DNA from: Oceanospirillaceae bacterium
GTDB lineage: Bacteria > Pseudomonadota > Gammaproteobacteria > Pseudomonadales > Litoribrevibacteraceae
Reading direction: 5' to 3'
NCBI GenBank assembly: GCA_015665455.1
Contig: JADFAD010000001.1
Coordinates: 558,001-622,000, forward strand
DNA: 64,000 nucleotides
In this document: one piece after another, positions 1 through 9,444 of the stretch
How the letters are laid out: every line of letters starts with the position of its first letter
Numbering within the stretch: position 1 is the first letter of the stretch
Program-made: the position numbers and the translations under genes
Notes under the pieces: generated by a model
Seen by the model: the letters and a program-made list of their open reading frames with translations, nothing else
Told to the model about the DNA's origin: nothing
Database searches by the model: none

Positions 1-76
1 GAAAACGGAGAGCTTGTTTGTTAATTTCGGACATGGCGTTTTAAGTCTTTGAAGTGTAGTTATATAAAAATAGGTT

Positions 77-1072
77 ATGTATATGGGAATCCGTCACTCC
101 ATTGTTGGGCTGCTCGAAATCTTGAACTGGATGGAAGGTAAAGGGCATTCGCGGCAGGCGCTTTTGCATGGTACACAGATTGATGACGCACGTTTAACTG
201 ACCCAAAAGCCACATTACTGCCAGAAGAAGAACTGCAGTTCTACCGCAATCTACTTAAGGTAAGTGGTGATACAAACATTTTTCTTGAATCGGGTTTTAA
301 TCTTAAATTAGCAACCTACGGTGTTTGGGGATTAGCGTTAATCAGCAGCCCTACATTTGGAAAAGCGATTGAACTAGGTATACAGTACATCGATTTTACC
401 TACACCTATAATGACATATCCTTCTTCGAGGATGGCTCGCAAGCAGGCATACGAATTAGCAAGTCCGCTGAATTGGGGGATCTTCAGAAATCGATGATCG
501 AGCGTGACATATCTGCCACATTTGTATTACTTCAAACCTTATTACAACAAGATCGACCCGCACAAGAGATTCGTTTTTCATGGGATAACTCGGCACCTCT
601 CGCTTATTATGAAACGTTATTTGGTTGCCGAATCTGCTTTAATCAACCTGAAACTGAAGTTCGATTTGATCAAGAGTATCTTGCTCATGAGCTGCCCCAG
701 CACAATGTCTTGGCCATGCAGTTGTGTACTGAACAACTTGAGAAAATACGGCCACAACTTTTTGTGGCGCAAGGGTTAGTTGAATGGGTACAAGAATACC
801 TTTTGAGCACGCCCCTTTATCGAGTTAGCATGGAAGCGTGTGCCAAAGAACTCAACATGAGCTCTAGAAATCTTCGCCGTAAACTGAAAGAAGAGGGCTC
901 TTCTTATAAAGATATTCTGGACGAGTTTCGATTTGCCCTATCGCAAAAGTACCTTCGTAATACGCGCATGACACTCGAAGAAATAGCCGATCGTTTGGGC
1001 TACAGTGATGCTGCTAACTTTAGCCACGCTTATAAGCGTTGGTCTGGTGAAGCGCCAAGGCAGAGCCATTAA
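77..1072 (+). CDS. AraC family transcriptional regulator (arabinose-binding-like N domain)
   Basis: The protein is a DNA-binding regulator of 331 residues. Roughly residues 20-205 resemble the N-terminal effector domain of OruR/ArgR-like AraC proteins. The C-terminal 75 residues form an AraC double helix-turn-helix, with the recognisable SSRNLRRKL and EEIADRLGYSDAANFSHAYK segments. A second in-frame ATG at 83 makes the exact start uncertain; a weak AGG lies just upstream. It is transcribed away from nothing visible on its left and converges with the EAL gene on its right, so its target is unknown. The family call is firm; the ligand cannot be inferred. Confidence 0.88.
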   Translation: MYMGIRHSIVGLLEILNWMEGKGHSRQALLHGTQIDDARLTDPKATLLPEEELQFYRNLLKVSGDTNIFLESGFNLKLATYGVWGLALISSPTFGKAIELGIQYIDFTYTYNDISFFEDGSQAGIRISKSAELGDLQKSMIERDISATFVLLQTLLQQDRPAQEIRFSWDNSAPLAYYETLFGCRICFNQPETEVRFDQEYLAHELPQHNVLAMQLCTEQLEKIRPQLFVAQGLVEWVQEYLLSTPLYRVSMEACAKELNMSSRNLRRKLKEEGSSYKDILDEFRFALSQKYLRNTRMTLEEIADRLGYSDAANFSHAYKRWSGEAPRQSH

Positions 1073-1117
1073 ATGGTTAGGCGTTATCCTTCGTTATCTT
1101 TTAATTCGCACGGTCTT

Positions 1118-3709
1118 TTAACCCGCATTGTCTTTTAGAAAGGCAATGAACTGATCTTCTTGAACTGGCCTAGAAATGAAGTAACCTTGGCCGATGTCGC
1201 ATTTCATTTCATCTAATAAATTGATGGTGTCTTCATCTTCAATTCCCTCTGCGACCACTCTCATGCCAAGTTTATGTGCGATGGCCAGTGTAGTACTCAC
1301 GATGAATTGATCGTCTTGATTATTGACCATATCTCGAACAAAAGAGCGATCAATCTTTAGCTCATGCACGGGGAGCTTCTTAAGGTATTCGAGCGAGGAG
1401 TAACCGGTTCCAAAATCATCGATGGCCAGTTGAACACCGATGTCTTTAAGTCGGTTTAGTGTTGATAACGTTAGATCGATGTCTTCAACCATGGCCGACT
1501 CCACCATTTCCAAAACCAATTTGTTGGGGGCCAATTGATAGCGTTTCAGTAAGGCCTTAACGTTATCAACGAAATCCTCTTCCAATAGGTTCCGTACAGA
1601 TACATTAACCGCAACGCTTAAGTCGATTCCCATCCCTTCCAGGCGTTTAGTAAACTTGATGCTGTGCTCCAGCACCCATTGGGTAAGAGCATGAATTACG
1701 ACGGTTCTTTCCGCAAAGTTGATGAATTTATCAGGCCCTAATAAGCCATGTTCTGGGTGGTTCCACCGAATTAACGCTTCCATGCTGATGACTGTTTTAT
1801 CTTTGAAAGAGACTTTGGGTTGATAGAACAACACCAATTGATTTTCTTTAATGGCCGTCCCCAATTCAGCCATAAGGGACAATCGTTGGGGGCTGTATTT
1901 ATCGATGCTGTCTTCATAAACTTGATAAGCGCGACCTGCAGACTGTGCCGTTCGCATGGCGATCATGGCTTTTCGTAGCAGTGTCTCCGGTACATCACCG
2001 TGTTCTGGTGAGTTAACCACGCCAAGCTGACCGCCCAACACCACCGCCATGTTATTAAATTCCACAGGGCGATTTAAGAAATCTTGAAGTTGTTGCAACC
2101 TTGGTTCAATGGTTTCATCTGGGGTTAATTGAAAGACCAACCCTAAGCTTACGCCTTCAATCAGGGCCACCGAAAACCTTTGATCTTCCGTTTCTTCAAT
2201 GCATGTTAAGTTTGTCCAATCAGAGACAAATTGTTCCAGTTCATTAATGAAGTGGCTAAGAAGCTCATTGCCGGTGTCGTGCCCCAAGGTGTGATTGATT
2301 TCATTCACGTTGTTCAATTGAATGCACACCAAGGCGAGTGAACTTTGGTTGTCTTGTGCTTCAATGATCATCGCATGCAGATGCGTTGAAAGAAGGAATC
2401 GATTTGGGCGACCGGTCAGTGGGTCATGTAACCCTTGATACACAAGCTTTTCTTGCGTGGCGCGGGCTTCTTCCAGTGCGCCTAGTGTGGTTTGGCTGGC
2501 GTTTAAAGAATCTTCAACGGCTTCTAGTTTGGCTTGTCGATCTTGATTCATTCGGTCCGCCAAGGCCACAGATAATAAAATGGCTTCCATCACGATACCC
2601 AATTGTGCGGCATAAATGGTTGTCCAGTTAACGGGTAAAACCCCAATCGTCATTAAGGATTTTAAGACCCCACCAATGCACAGCAATAACCAAGCGGAAA
2701 GGAAGAAGTAAGCGCGTCGTTGTCTGTGGTAACACCCATAAAAACCTAGGCTGACAAACAGTACGCACATGCCAATCATAATAGACATCGTCAGCTTGAG
2801 ACCTAATCCAAAGTCTCCTGAAAACATGGGTAAGGTGCCCAAGACACATACGGACACAAGCATCATCAGAGTCTTGTTCCACCTTGGCGAAAACTCTTTC
2901 AGGTTTAAGAATTCTCTGGCAAACATGATGGCGAATAAAGCGGTAATGTTCAGAAAAAGAAGCACGCTGATATTGCTGAAGAAAGGGTACTCCGGCCAGA
3001 GCAGTTTGAAGCCCAGACCATCAATGGACATCCAAGCCAGAAGCAGAAAAAGCACGTAGCCGACGTAATATAAATAGCTGGTGTCTTTTACCCAAACAAA
3101 GATAAGAAGGTTGTAAAAAAGCATCACCAAGAGAGTGCCATAGAATATTCCCTGCAGTATGCGTTCATCCCCAATCGCAAGCGAAAATGGTTCCGGTTGC
3201 CACAAGGTCAGTGGCATGTGTAACGAGGTAGACGTATCCACCCGAAAGTAAAAAGTGTTCTCTTGTTTCGGCGATAATGTCACGGGAAATACATAAGCAG
3301 GATGAAGCAAAGGGCGCTGGGAGAACGGGTAATGATCACCGGTGATGATGGGCTGATCGTGGTCAGATGCGTAAAACTCGATGTGGTCTAAATAGTAATG
3401 TTTGAACTCTAACAGCCATTTACTGCTTTCTTCCCCTTGGTAATCCAAGACGACTTTGAACCAGTAAACCTGATCAACCACCCCGAAATTCGTGTCTGGC
3501 TGAGGCAATAATTGGAAGCGTTCACCGGAACTTGGATGCTTGATTTCATCAATCGTTAATGGGCCATCCGTTTCAACGAGGTATTCCACCGCGCCGCGAA
3601 GATCAATGAAGGGGTGTTTTGTGTCCACGACAACATTAGCGATCGCCGGTTGAGACAGAACCAGCGATACCAATAATGCGATGAAACCCTGTAAAGACAC
3701 CCGAATCAT
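1118..3709 (-). CDS. 7TM-DISM sensor with degenerate GGDEF and intact EAL domain
   Basis: This is a probable c-di-GMP phosphodiesterase of the inner membrane (863 aa). In order it shows a signal peptide (about 1-24), a periplasmic 7TMR-DISMED2-type domain (about 35-165), seven membrane helices (about 185-390), a short coiled coil, a GGDEF domain (about 430-590) and an EAL domain (about 610-855). The GGDEF signature is replaced by DQRFS, so cyclase activity is unlikely. The EAL domain keeps MEALIRWNHP near residue 641, NVSVRNL, LEMVESA, IDDFGTGYSSL, KIDRSFV and VAEGIED, so hydrolysis of c-di-GMP is expected. It stands alone, converging on the AraC gene. Confidence 0.93.
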   Translation of the reverse strand: MIRVSLQGFIALLVSLVLSQPAIANVVVDTKHPFIDLRGAVEYLVETDGPLTIDEIKHPSSGERFQLLPQPDTNFGVVDQVYWFKVVLDYQGEESSKWLLEFKHYYLDHIEFYASDHDQPIITGDHYPFSQRPLLHPAYVFPVTLSPKQENTFYFRVDTSTSLHMPLTLWQPEPFSLAIGDERILQGIFYGTLLVMLFYNLLIFVWVKDTSYLYYVGYVLFLLLAWMSIDGLGFKLLWPEYPFFSNISVLLFLNITALFAIMFAREFLNLKEFSPRWNKTLMMLVSVCVLGTLPMFSGDFGLGLKLTMSIMIGMCVLFVSLGFYGCYHRQRRAYFFLSAWLLLCIGGVLKSLMTIGVLPVNWTTIYAAQLGIVMEAILLSVALADRMNQDRQAKLEAVEDSLNASQTTLGALEEARATQEKLVYQGLHDPLTGRPNRFLLSTHLHAMIIEAQDNQSSLALVCIQLNNVNEINHTLGHDTGNELLSHFINELEQFVSDWTNLTCIEETEDQRFSVALIEGVSLGLVFQLTPDETIEPRLQQLQDFLNRPVEFNNMAVVLGGQLGVVNSPEHGDVPETLLRKAMIAMRTAQSAGRAYQVYEDSIDKYSPQRLSLMAELGTAIKENQLVLFYQPKVSFKDKTVISMEALIRWNHPEHGLLGPDKFINFAERTVVIHALTQWVLEHSIKFTKRLEGMGIDLSVAVNVSVRNLLEEDFVDNVKALLKRYQLAPNKLVLEMVESAMVEDIDLTLSTLNRLKDIGVQLAIDDFGTGYSSLEYLKKLPVHELKIDRSFVRDMVNNQDDQFIVSTTLAIAHKLGMRVVAEGIEDEDTINLLDEMKCDIGQGYFISRPVQEDQFIAFLKDNAG

Positions 3710-4015
3710 TCATACATCCATAACCAGCTGAATTCCTTTAATGATAGGAGAATATTTGATTTCATCGAATGGCTTTGTGCAGAGACCCCTAAGTTTCGTT
3801 CATAACCACCGAAACAGTGAAATTGTCGAGTCTTAATGATTATGTATGAATAAGTGCTTATAAATTTGGAGTGAACCAGTAAGGTATTGAAGAACAAAGT
3901 GATTTCAGGGGAAAATGGTTGGAAGGAATTGAGGGGTTTCGGATTTATCCGAAGTTTCGATTAATAAGCTGTTATGGATCTTTATGAATTTCGAAGCTGA
4001 ACTCAAAAGGGCTAT
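3710..4015. other. Intergenic region, no gene supported
   Basis: About 300 bases separate the EAL gene from the next plus-strand open frame. A 63-codon minus-strand frame overlaps the EAL start, but it has no recognisable protein features and no convincing ribosome site. The region presumably carries the EAL gene promoter. I see no clear repeat or hairpin. Confidence 0.5.
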
Positions 4016-4255
4016 TTGCTCTTTAAGAAGATTGAAATTTTGATGAATAAATTAAGTCATGGTGGGATGGAGCAAATAAACCGTTGCTTTACTGAGACTG
4101 AAATGGTGACTAATTTCAGTGAAAAGGATAAGTGTTTGTTAGTTATAGTATCTTTATTATTAATCCGAGTATCAACCACATGTGCTTTGAATGCAGCTAG
4201 CAAAGAAGATGAAGCGAAGGCACTTATAAATGAGGTTTTGAGTGAGAATTCATAA
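4016..4255 (+). CDS. Small hypothetical protein
   Basis: The open frame of 79 codons may really begin at the internal ATG at 4042 (MNKLSHGG), which follows AT-rich sequence. It contains one hydrophobic stretch (LLVIVSLLLIRVSTTCAL) that could be a membrane helix and an acidic C-terminus. I do not recognise the family. It lies directly before another orphan gene on the same strand, and both are more AT-rich than the conserved genes around them, suggesting acquired DNA. It may not be a real gene. Confidence 0.3.
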   Translation: MLFKKIEILMNKLSHGGMEQINRCFTETEMVTNFSEKDKCLLVIVSLLLIRVSTTCALNAASKEDEAKALINEVLSENS

Positions 4256-4300
4256 TAAAGCAAATATTGTACTGCTCCGGCAACTGCTTCTCGGCGGCTC

Positions 4301-4813
4301 ATGAATTCACTAGGTTTGCTGTTGGATAAAGAGTTATTCGTAATTATGAGTGATATTGATAAATACTTAAGGCCGGAAAATTATCCTAATTTTATTTGGA
4401 ATGATGACCGTTGGTTATCAGTGGTTTTTGAAGATGATTGGGGAGATGGTACAGAACCAAGACATTTGGCTAAAGAAACACTTAATAAGTTGGTTTCTTT
4501 AGTCTCGATTAAGGGTGAAAAACTTGTAACTTACGAAGATCCAAATTTCTTAGAGTATAAGTTAAACGTACCACTACTGGATTTAGATGATTTACAGCTA
4601 CAATCATCTGCGTTTTACGTTATGGGCAGTTTGGGATGGGGGATTTGTGGAACTGGTGATGGTTGGTGTGCTGTAGGTGGTACCTCTGAAATAATGACTC
4701 CGTTTATTAGTTCATGTGGGGGATTTTCTAAAATTAAGAAGGTTTATCCATTGAGTCCCAGTACATTAAATGAGCATAAGAAATTCATCCGTTTAAACTT
4801 TAAGAGTGCATAG
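4301..4813 (+). CDS. Hypothetical acidic cytoplasmic protein
   Basis: This encodes up to 170 residues. An internal ATG at 4346 (MSDIDKYLRPENYP) is an equally plausible start. The protein is acidic and tryptophan-rich, has no signal peptide or membrane helix, and has a Gly/Cys-rich core (GSLGWGICGTGDGWCAVGG). I do not recognise the family. The balanced amino-acid composition argues for a true protein. The locus is AT-rich and sits between the EAL gene and two HD hydrolases, so it looks like an accessory gene. Confidence 0.55.
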   Translation: MNSLGLLLDKELFVIMSDIDKYLRPENYPNFIWNDDRWLSVVFEDDWGDGTEPRHLAKETLNKLVSLVSIKGEKLVTYEDPNFLEYKLNVPLLDLDDLQLQSSAFYVMGSLGWGICGTGDGWCAVGGTSEIMTPFISSCGGFSKIKKVYPLSPSTLNEHKKFIRLNFKSA

Positions 4814-4989
4814 CAAGCGCATGAAATACACACTGGTATTGCAAAGAGTGCTCGCATGATATTTTCATTTAAAAAGTGGACGTACTTTGTGAGGGATAGG
4901 CTTATTTAGGGCTAAAAGAACTGTAAATATTGGATTGTAAAAGCAGACTTGGGCTCCCTACTGTCTCGTTACTATTAAAAGGGTTATTG

Positions 4990-5514
4990 GTGTTAAATTC
5001 TAGATTTGATGCACTAAAACTTATGAGGAATTTAGAGGCACCGGAGCATCTACTTACTCATGTGAAGCTGGTCGGAGAAGCGGCAGATTTAATCCTCGAT
5101 AAATGTGAGCAGTTATGTGTGCCGATTGATTCGGAGTTTGTTCGAATTGGGGTTGTTATTCACGATGTAGGCAAAATTGTTCATGCCCGAGAGATGACAG
5201 GCCCAGGATCGCAACACGAGCCAGAAGGTGAGAAAATCCTGCTTAGTGAAGGCGTGTCGGCCAAGATAGCGCGTTGCTGTATGTCACATGCTCGCTGGCA
5301 TGAAATGGATTGCTCTACTGAAGAGCTACTTATTGCACTTGCAGACAAGCTCTGGAAGGGGAAGCGGGTTGAATCGCTCGAATTGCTCGTCATTGATCGT
5401 TTTGCTGCGGCACTGAAAAAAGAGCGATGGGATATCTATCAAGAATTAGATTCTCAATTTGAATTAATTGCTGCTGATGGCAACGACCGTTTAAATCGTA
5501 GCGTCATGAGTTAA
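4990..5514 (+). CDS. HD-domain phosphohydrolase
   Basis: This is a predicted metal-dependent phosphohydrolase of the HD superfamily. Motifs visible are HVKLVGEAA (first metal His), VVIHDVGKI (the HD pair) and CMSHARWHE further on. I prefer the GTG start at 4990 because AAAAGGG lies six bases upstream; an open frame with a TTG start at 4930 would add twenty unconvincing residues. The protein is then about 174 aa. The substrate is unknown. The gene precedes a second, unrelated HD-family gene on the same strand. Confidence 0.72.
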   Translation: MLNSRFDALKLMRNLEAPEHLLTHVKLVGEAADLILDKCEQLCVPIDSEFVRIGVVIHDVGKIVHAREMTGPGSQHEPEGEKILLSEGVSAKIARCCMSHARWHEMDCSTEELLIALADKLWKGKRVESLELLVIDRFAAALKKERWDIYQELDSQFELIAADGNDRLNRSVMS

Positions 5515-5590
5515 TAAGAACAGACATAAGCCATAAAAATTACGCCTATGCTTTTGGCCTACGCAAGGACGATGCACCAAGGATTAACGA

Positions 5591-6199
5591 ATGAATGAAA
5601 CTCGGTGGTTATCTCTTATGTCTCGGTTAGGTTTTGCAGATAACCTTGGAACCTATTCACAACTGCAATCCAAATATAATGAAAAACATCGACACTATCA
5701 TAATTGCTCTCACATCAAAGCCACGTTAGACCTTCTTGGTCGAACACAAGAGTTAGCTGATGATTACGATTCGATAGAAATAGCGCTTTGGTTTCACGAT
5801 GCAATCTACAAGACTTTTTCATCAACGAATGAATTAGATAGCGCTAACTGGGCTGCTGAGTTTCTTAAGGAAAATAATGCAGATAGCCTCTTCATTGATA
5901 AAGTTCATCGATTAATTATGGTTACTCTTCATGATTCCGAACCCACCGATAATGATGAGAAACTGATAATCGATATCGATTTATCAATACTTGGCTGTGA
6001 ATCGAAGCTTTATGAGCAATTTGAGACTTGGGTGAGAAGAGAGTACAAATTAATCCCTAGCTTTATTTATAAGAAAAGGCGAAAGGAAATATTGGGACGC
6101 TTTTTAGACCGAGATCGAATTTATTCTCATGACTATTTCTTTGAAACTCTTGAAAATTCAGCCAGAGAAAATTTAAAAAATGCGATCAAAAAACTATAA
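5591..6199 (+). CDS. HD superfamily metal-dependent phosphohydrolase (COG4339-like)
   Basis: A 202-residue cytoplasmic protein. It carries the family hallmarks: YNEKHRHYHNCSHI near residue 30, ALWFHDAIY near residue 65, and a later acidic segment (IIDIDLSILG). These match the small predicted HD phosphohydrolases of COG4339, whose substrates are not established. The ATG is preceded by AAGGATTAACGA, giving a usable ribosome site. It lies 76 bases after the previous HD gene, so the two may be co-transcribed. Confidence 0.8.
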   Translation: MNETRWLSLMSRLGFADNLGTYSQLQSKYNEKHRHYHNCSHIKATLDLLGRTQELADDYDSIEIALWFHDAIYKTFSSTNELDSANWAAEFLKENNADSLFIDKVHRLIMVTLHDSEPTDNDEKLIIDIDLSILGCESKLYEQFETWVRREYKLIPSFIYKKRRKEILGRFLDRDRIYSHDYFFETLENSARENLKNAIKKL

Positions 6200-6335
6200 A
6201 CCTAAACTTCATACCTGTCTTTTTTTGGGGCCGATCAGGATGATAAGGCTGGACAGAGTCTCGAAGTACTGATTACTCAATACCTGCATTCTTGGGGTAT
6301 AAGACTATTGCTAGAGATAAACAGGTCGATACGTT

Positions 6336-7124
6336 ATGCAAGAATCGCGAAAATTAAAAGACTATTTAATAGAGAGACCTTCGCCAAAAGGTATTGATGT
6401 TCTTTGTGGTTTAAAGCATTTCGCAATCATCACATACGCTGTTCCGGCTGATAGATTTCAAGGGGTGTTTCCCGAACGCTTTCAATTGGATACCGTTGAA
6501 ATCAATGGCCGAGAAATGGGGCTCATATCCGTAGTTCCGTTTATTGATGTTGATTTTACTTCAGCCGTTTTCCCGTTCCCAAAATTTACAATGGGGCAAA
6601 CAAACTATCGAATTTACATCATTGATACCGAAACAGGCGAACGCTGTGTATGGTTCCTAGGCACAACACTTGATTCATGGACATTGGTCGTGCCTAGATT
6701 CTTATGGAATCTTCCTTGGCACGCAGGGAAAGTAAACTTCGACTGCCGATTAAATGAAGAAACGGGGTTATATGACCAATACCGTATGGATACCGAGTCG
6801 GATTGGGCTCAAGCCTCTGTAGATTTAGCGCAATCAAAATCCGATGAATTTGAGTTTCCCGGCTTTCCTGATACTGAATCTGCTTTGGTTTATCTTACAC
6901 ACCCGCTGGCTGGATTCTATTATCGAAGAGATAAAAAATTGGGTACGTACCGAGTGTGGCACAAAGAATTAAATGTGAAGCCTGCTAAGTTAAAATCAGC
7001 AAACTTCAAACTTTTGTCGGACCTAGGGATCGTAAAAGCGTCTGAGCAGAGTTCGCCTTACAGTGTCTTAATTGAGCCGATTAATGAGTTTACAATTTAC
7101 TTGCCGCCAACCGTTATTGATTAG
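6336..7124 (+). CDS. DUF2071 family protein (YqjF-like)
   Basis: A 262-residue protein resembling DUF2071/YqjF, a fold related to acetoacetate decarboxylase. Recognisable parts are the opening LKHFAIITYAVPADRF, ISVVPFIDVDF, the FLGTTLDS segment and the terminal AGFYYRRDKKLGTYRVWH. Members have no agreed function. No signal peptide or membrane helix is visible. It stands alone before a convergent secreted protein gene. Confidence 0.72.
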   Translation: MQESRKLKDYLIERPSPKGIDVLCGLKHFAIITYAVPADRFQGVFPERFQLDTVEINGREMGLISVVPFIDVDFTSAVFPFPKFTMGQTNYRIYIIDTETGERCVWFLGTTLDSWTLVVPRFLWNLPWHAGKVNFDCRLNEETGLYDQYRMDTESDWAQASVDLAQSKSDEFEFPGFPDTESALVYLTHPLAGFYYRRDKKLGTYRVWHKELNVKPAKLKSANFKLLSDLGIVKASEQSSPYSVLIEPINEFTIYLPPTVID

Positions 7125-7235
7125 ATGTAATAATCAGTAGTGATAGAGTGGTGTTTTATTAGGAAGGGTATTTATGTATCTCTTAAGATTTTTCCTCACG
7201 CGCAGTGTTTGTTAGTGGTGTCATTATTAGACAAC

Positions 7236-7277
7236 CACCTATTTGAATTCTTCTTATGGACAAAATCCAAATAGGTG
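7236..7277 (-). terminator. Candidate terminator hairpin between convergent genes
   Basis: CACCTATTTG at 7236-7245 pairs perfectly with CAAATAGGTG at 7268-7277. It sits directly downstream of the stop of the FG-GAP gene on the minus strand. The 22-base loop is long and the T-run is weak, so termination is plausible but not certain. Confidence 0.4.
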
Positions 7278-7286
7278 TAGTTTAAA

Positions 7287-8960
7287 TTATTTACCTTGGC
7301 CTTGTTCCAGTTTTAAAGTTCCTGTTGTTTTTATCCACCCAAAATCCTCAATGGTGCCGTCTTGCCATGTTACTACTACTTTTGCGAAACGAGCTTGGCC
7401 TACACCGAAGACAGGCCAAGGTGATTCCGAAGACGCGAAACTTGAGCCTGACATAATTTCTCGAGTTTGTGTCCCCGAGAATGTTTTAACTTGGATTTTT
7501 GCTCCAATGGCTTCTGATCGTCCCTGTTTATCTTTAAGTTGAATGGTTAAAGAACGGTTATGGTTTCCTTTATTTTGCAATAAAACTGGCGTTCCTAAAT
7601 CTAAAATTTCACCCGTTGATAAGTCGAATTGGGTACTTGTTTTTACCAGCAGGTCGATGAATCCGTCATTATTAAAGTCTGCTTTAGCGACCCCAGATGT
7701 AAATCTATTACTTAAATTTCCACCCGTTTGAGACTGAAATGTTGGATAAAAGCCACCAATGCGGTTATTCATGTAGAGTCGACCAGGATTCCCTTTTAAG
7801 GAACCTATAACTCCCATTGCAGGCATAGAGCCTGCGAAATATAGGTCTAAATAACCGTCATTGTTGAAGTCAGCAAAGGTTGCTCCCCAGCCAAACTCTA
7901 GGTAAGCAAGTCCTAACCATTTAGCAACATCTGTATAGGTTCCGTCACCATTGTTTCTGAATAATGCATGCGGGTGGAATTCATATTCAGGTTCTGCACC
8001 TGGCAAATGCTTAAGGCCAAAGTTTGAAGCGAAGATGTCTAAGTCTCCATCATTATCGTAATCGCCATGAGCAACCGACATCCAGAACCCCAATTGGTCG
8101 AGACCAGTTTGATCGGCGACATCAGTAAAGGTTAAATCGCCATTATTGCGATATACATTGAACGGAGTTGCTTCTAATTTTACATCATTACAATTTGCGA
8201 CGAAAATATCGGTAAAGCCATCCGTATCCCAATCTGAAAAACTAACTGCGCATGCACCTAAATCACTGTCAATACCTGCTGATTCAGAGATATCGGTGAA
8301 AGTTAGGTTGCCATTATTTAAGAATAATTTATTTTTATGTTGGCGAGCAGGCCCTCCGAATGACCCTGGAGGTAGGCCTACGGCTTCTGAAATATCGAGA
8401 TGACCTGGCGCTGTGATAAATATATCCAGATAGCCATCGTTGTTTATATCGGCCATAGCCGTTGATAATGCAGTATCAGGGCTGTCTATTCCTGCGGTTG
8501 CAGAAATATCTTTAAAAGTACCATCGCCATTATTCAAGAGCATAACCGTAGGAGACTGTGCTGTTAACATCATATGGCCTTCACCTGTCATGAATATATC
8601 AGGGTAGCCGTTGTTATCAATGTCCCCAATTGTAACTCCTGAGTTACCTGTCGTGATTCCGACACCAGCCTCATGCGTTACATCTGTAAAATCACCATTG
8701 TCATTCCTAAAAAGGGCACTACTCGCTCCAACACCATTGGGTAAAAATAAATCTAGGTCATCATCCTGATCGTAATCTAACCAGGCTGCGCCAGATAGCC
8801 CTTCGCCAGTGATGGGTGGGGCACCTTCAATGTGTATGAAATCACTCAATTTCTCAGAAACATCAATTAACTTTACCGGGCTGAATGCATGAGCATTCGC
8901 GAAGGTAGATACAGCGATGAATCCCAATGTCAGTTGACCAATTTTATTAGCTTGCCTCAT
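7287..8960 (-). CDS. Secreted FG-GAP/VCBS repeat protein (CRTAC1/ASPIC-UnbV-like)
   Basis: A 557-residue exported protein with an N-terminal signal peptide ending near AHA. Many copies of a calcium-binding beta-propeller repeat follow, each with a core such as DYDQDDDLDLF, DIDNNGYPDIF, DYDNDGDLDIF or DFNNDGYLDLY. The C-terminal 90 residues (LTIQLKDKQGRSEAIGAKI onward) match the ASPIC/UnbV domain of CRTAC1-like proteins. The family is extracellular or surface attached; the partner is unknown. It is monocistronic. Confidence 0.88.
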   Translation of the reverse strand: MRQANKIGQLTLGFIAVSTFANAHAFSPVKLIDVSEKLSDFIHIEGAPPITGEGLSGAAWLDYDQDDDLDLFLPNGVGASSALFRNDNGDFTDVTHEAGVGITTGNSGVTIGDIDNNGYPDIFMTGEGHMMLTAQSPTVMLLNNGDGTFKDISATAGIDSPDTALSTAMADINNDGYLDIFITAPGHLDISEAVGLPPGSFGGPARQHKNKLFLNNGNLTFTDISESAGIDSDLGACAVSFSDWDTDGFTDIFVANCNDVKLEATPFNVYRNNGDLTFTDVADQTGLDQLGFWMSVAHGDYDNDGDLDIFASNFGLKHLPGAEPEYEFHPHALFRNNGDGTYTDVAKWLGLAYLEFGWGATFADFNNDGYLDLYFAGSMPAMGVIGSLKGNPGRLYMNNRIGGFYPTFQSQTGGNLSNRFTSGVAKADFNNDGFIDLLVKTSTQFDLSTGEILDLGTPVLLQNKGNHNRSLTIQLKDKQGRSEAIGAKIQVKTFSGTQTREIMSGSSFASSESPWPVFGVGQARFAKVVVTWQDGTIEDFGWIKTTGTLKLEQGQGK

Positions 8961-9444
8961 TTTTGCTCCTAATTTAGTTATTTTTATTACTATTGAATAA
9001 TTAAACGTTCGAACTTATTTTCTTGGATCTTTATGTTGGGAGCATCGTTCGAAGTGAGGATAATTCATTGATGATTAAATTAGGGTGTAGTAAAAAAGGA
9101 GGATTAAATAGCGAAGCAATCCATCATTTGGATGAGATAGGTCTAATGCTTTCGGTCAGAATGAAGTCAGGGTTCATTGCACAGTTTTAATGTTGGACTC
9201 TAAATTCAGACAAAATGCGATAAATCATTGATTCGTTGTTGGTAATTTATCTTATGTTATTTTTATGCTTAGTATTCCAAAGGTTAATATGCTGAAAACA
9301 GTCGATTGATGAAATACTCTTAACGGATGAGGCTTTCTAGCAGAAAAAAGAGTCAATGCACTTCTGTATGCTGCTAGAAACATGTATTCAAGTTATTTGA
9401 TTAACTTTTATGGTCTAGTTTCAATAGGGTTGATTTTTATAGAT
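8961..9444. other. Intergenic region of about 480 bases
   Basis: No protein gene or RNA is evident. The part near 8961-9060 should hold the promoter of the FG-GAP gene. The octamer CGTTCGAA occurs twice within about 50 bases near 9006 and 9049; I cannot assign it a function. The rest is AT-rich and featureless. Confidence 0.45.

Noticed and set aside
3706-3897. 63-codon minus-strand gene upstream of the EAL gene
   Set aside because: It has no family features and a weak start context, and it occupies the expected promoter region.
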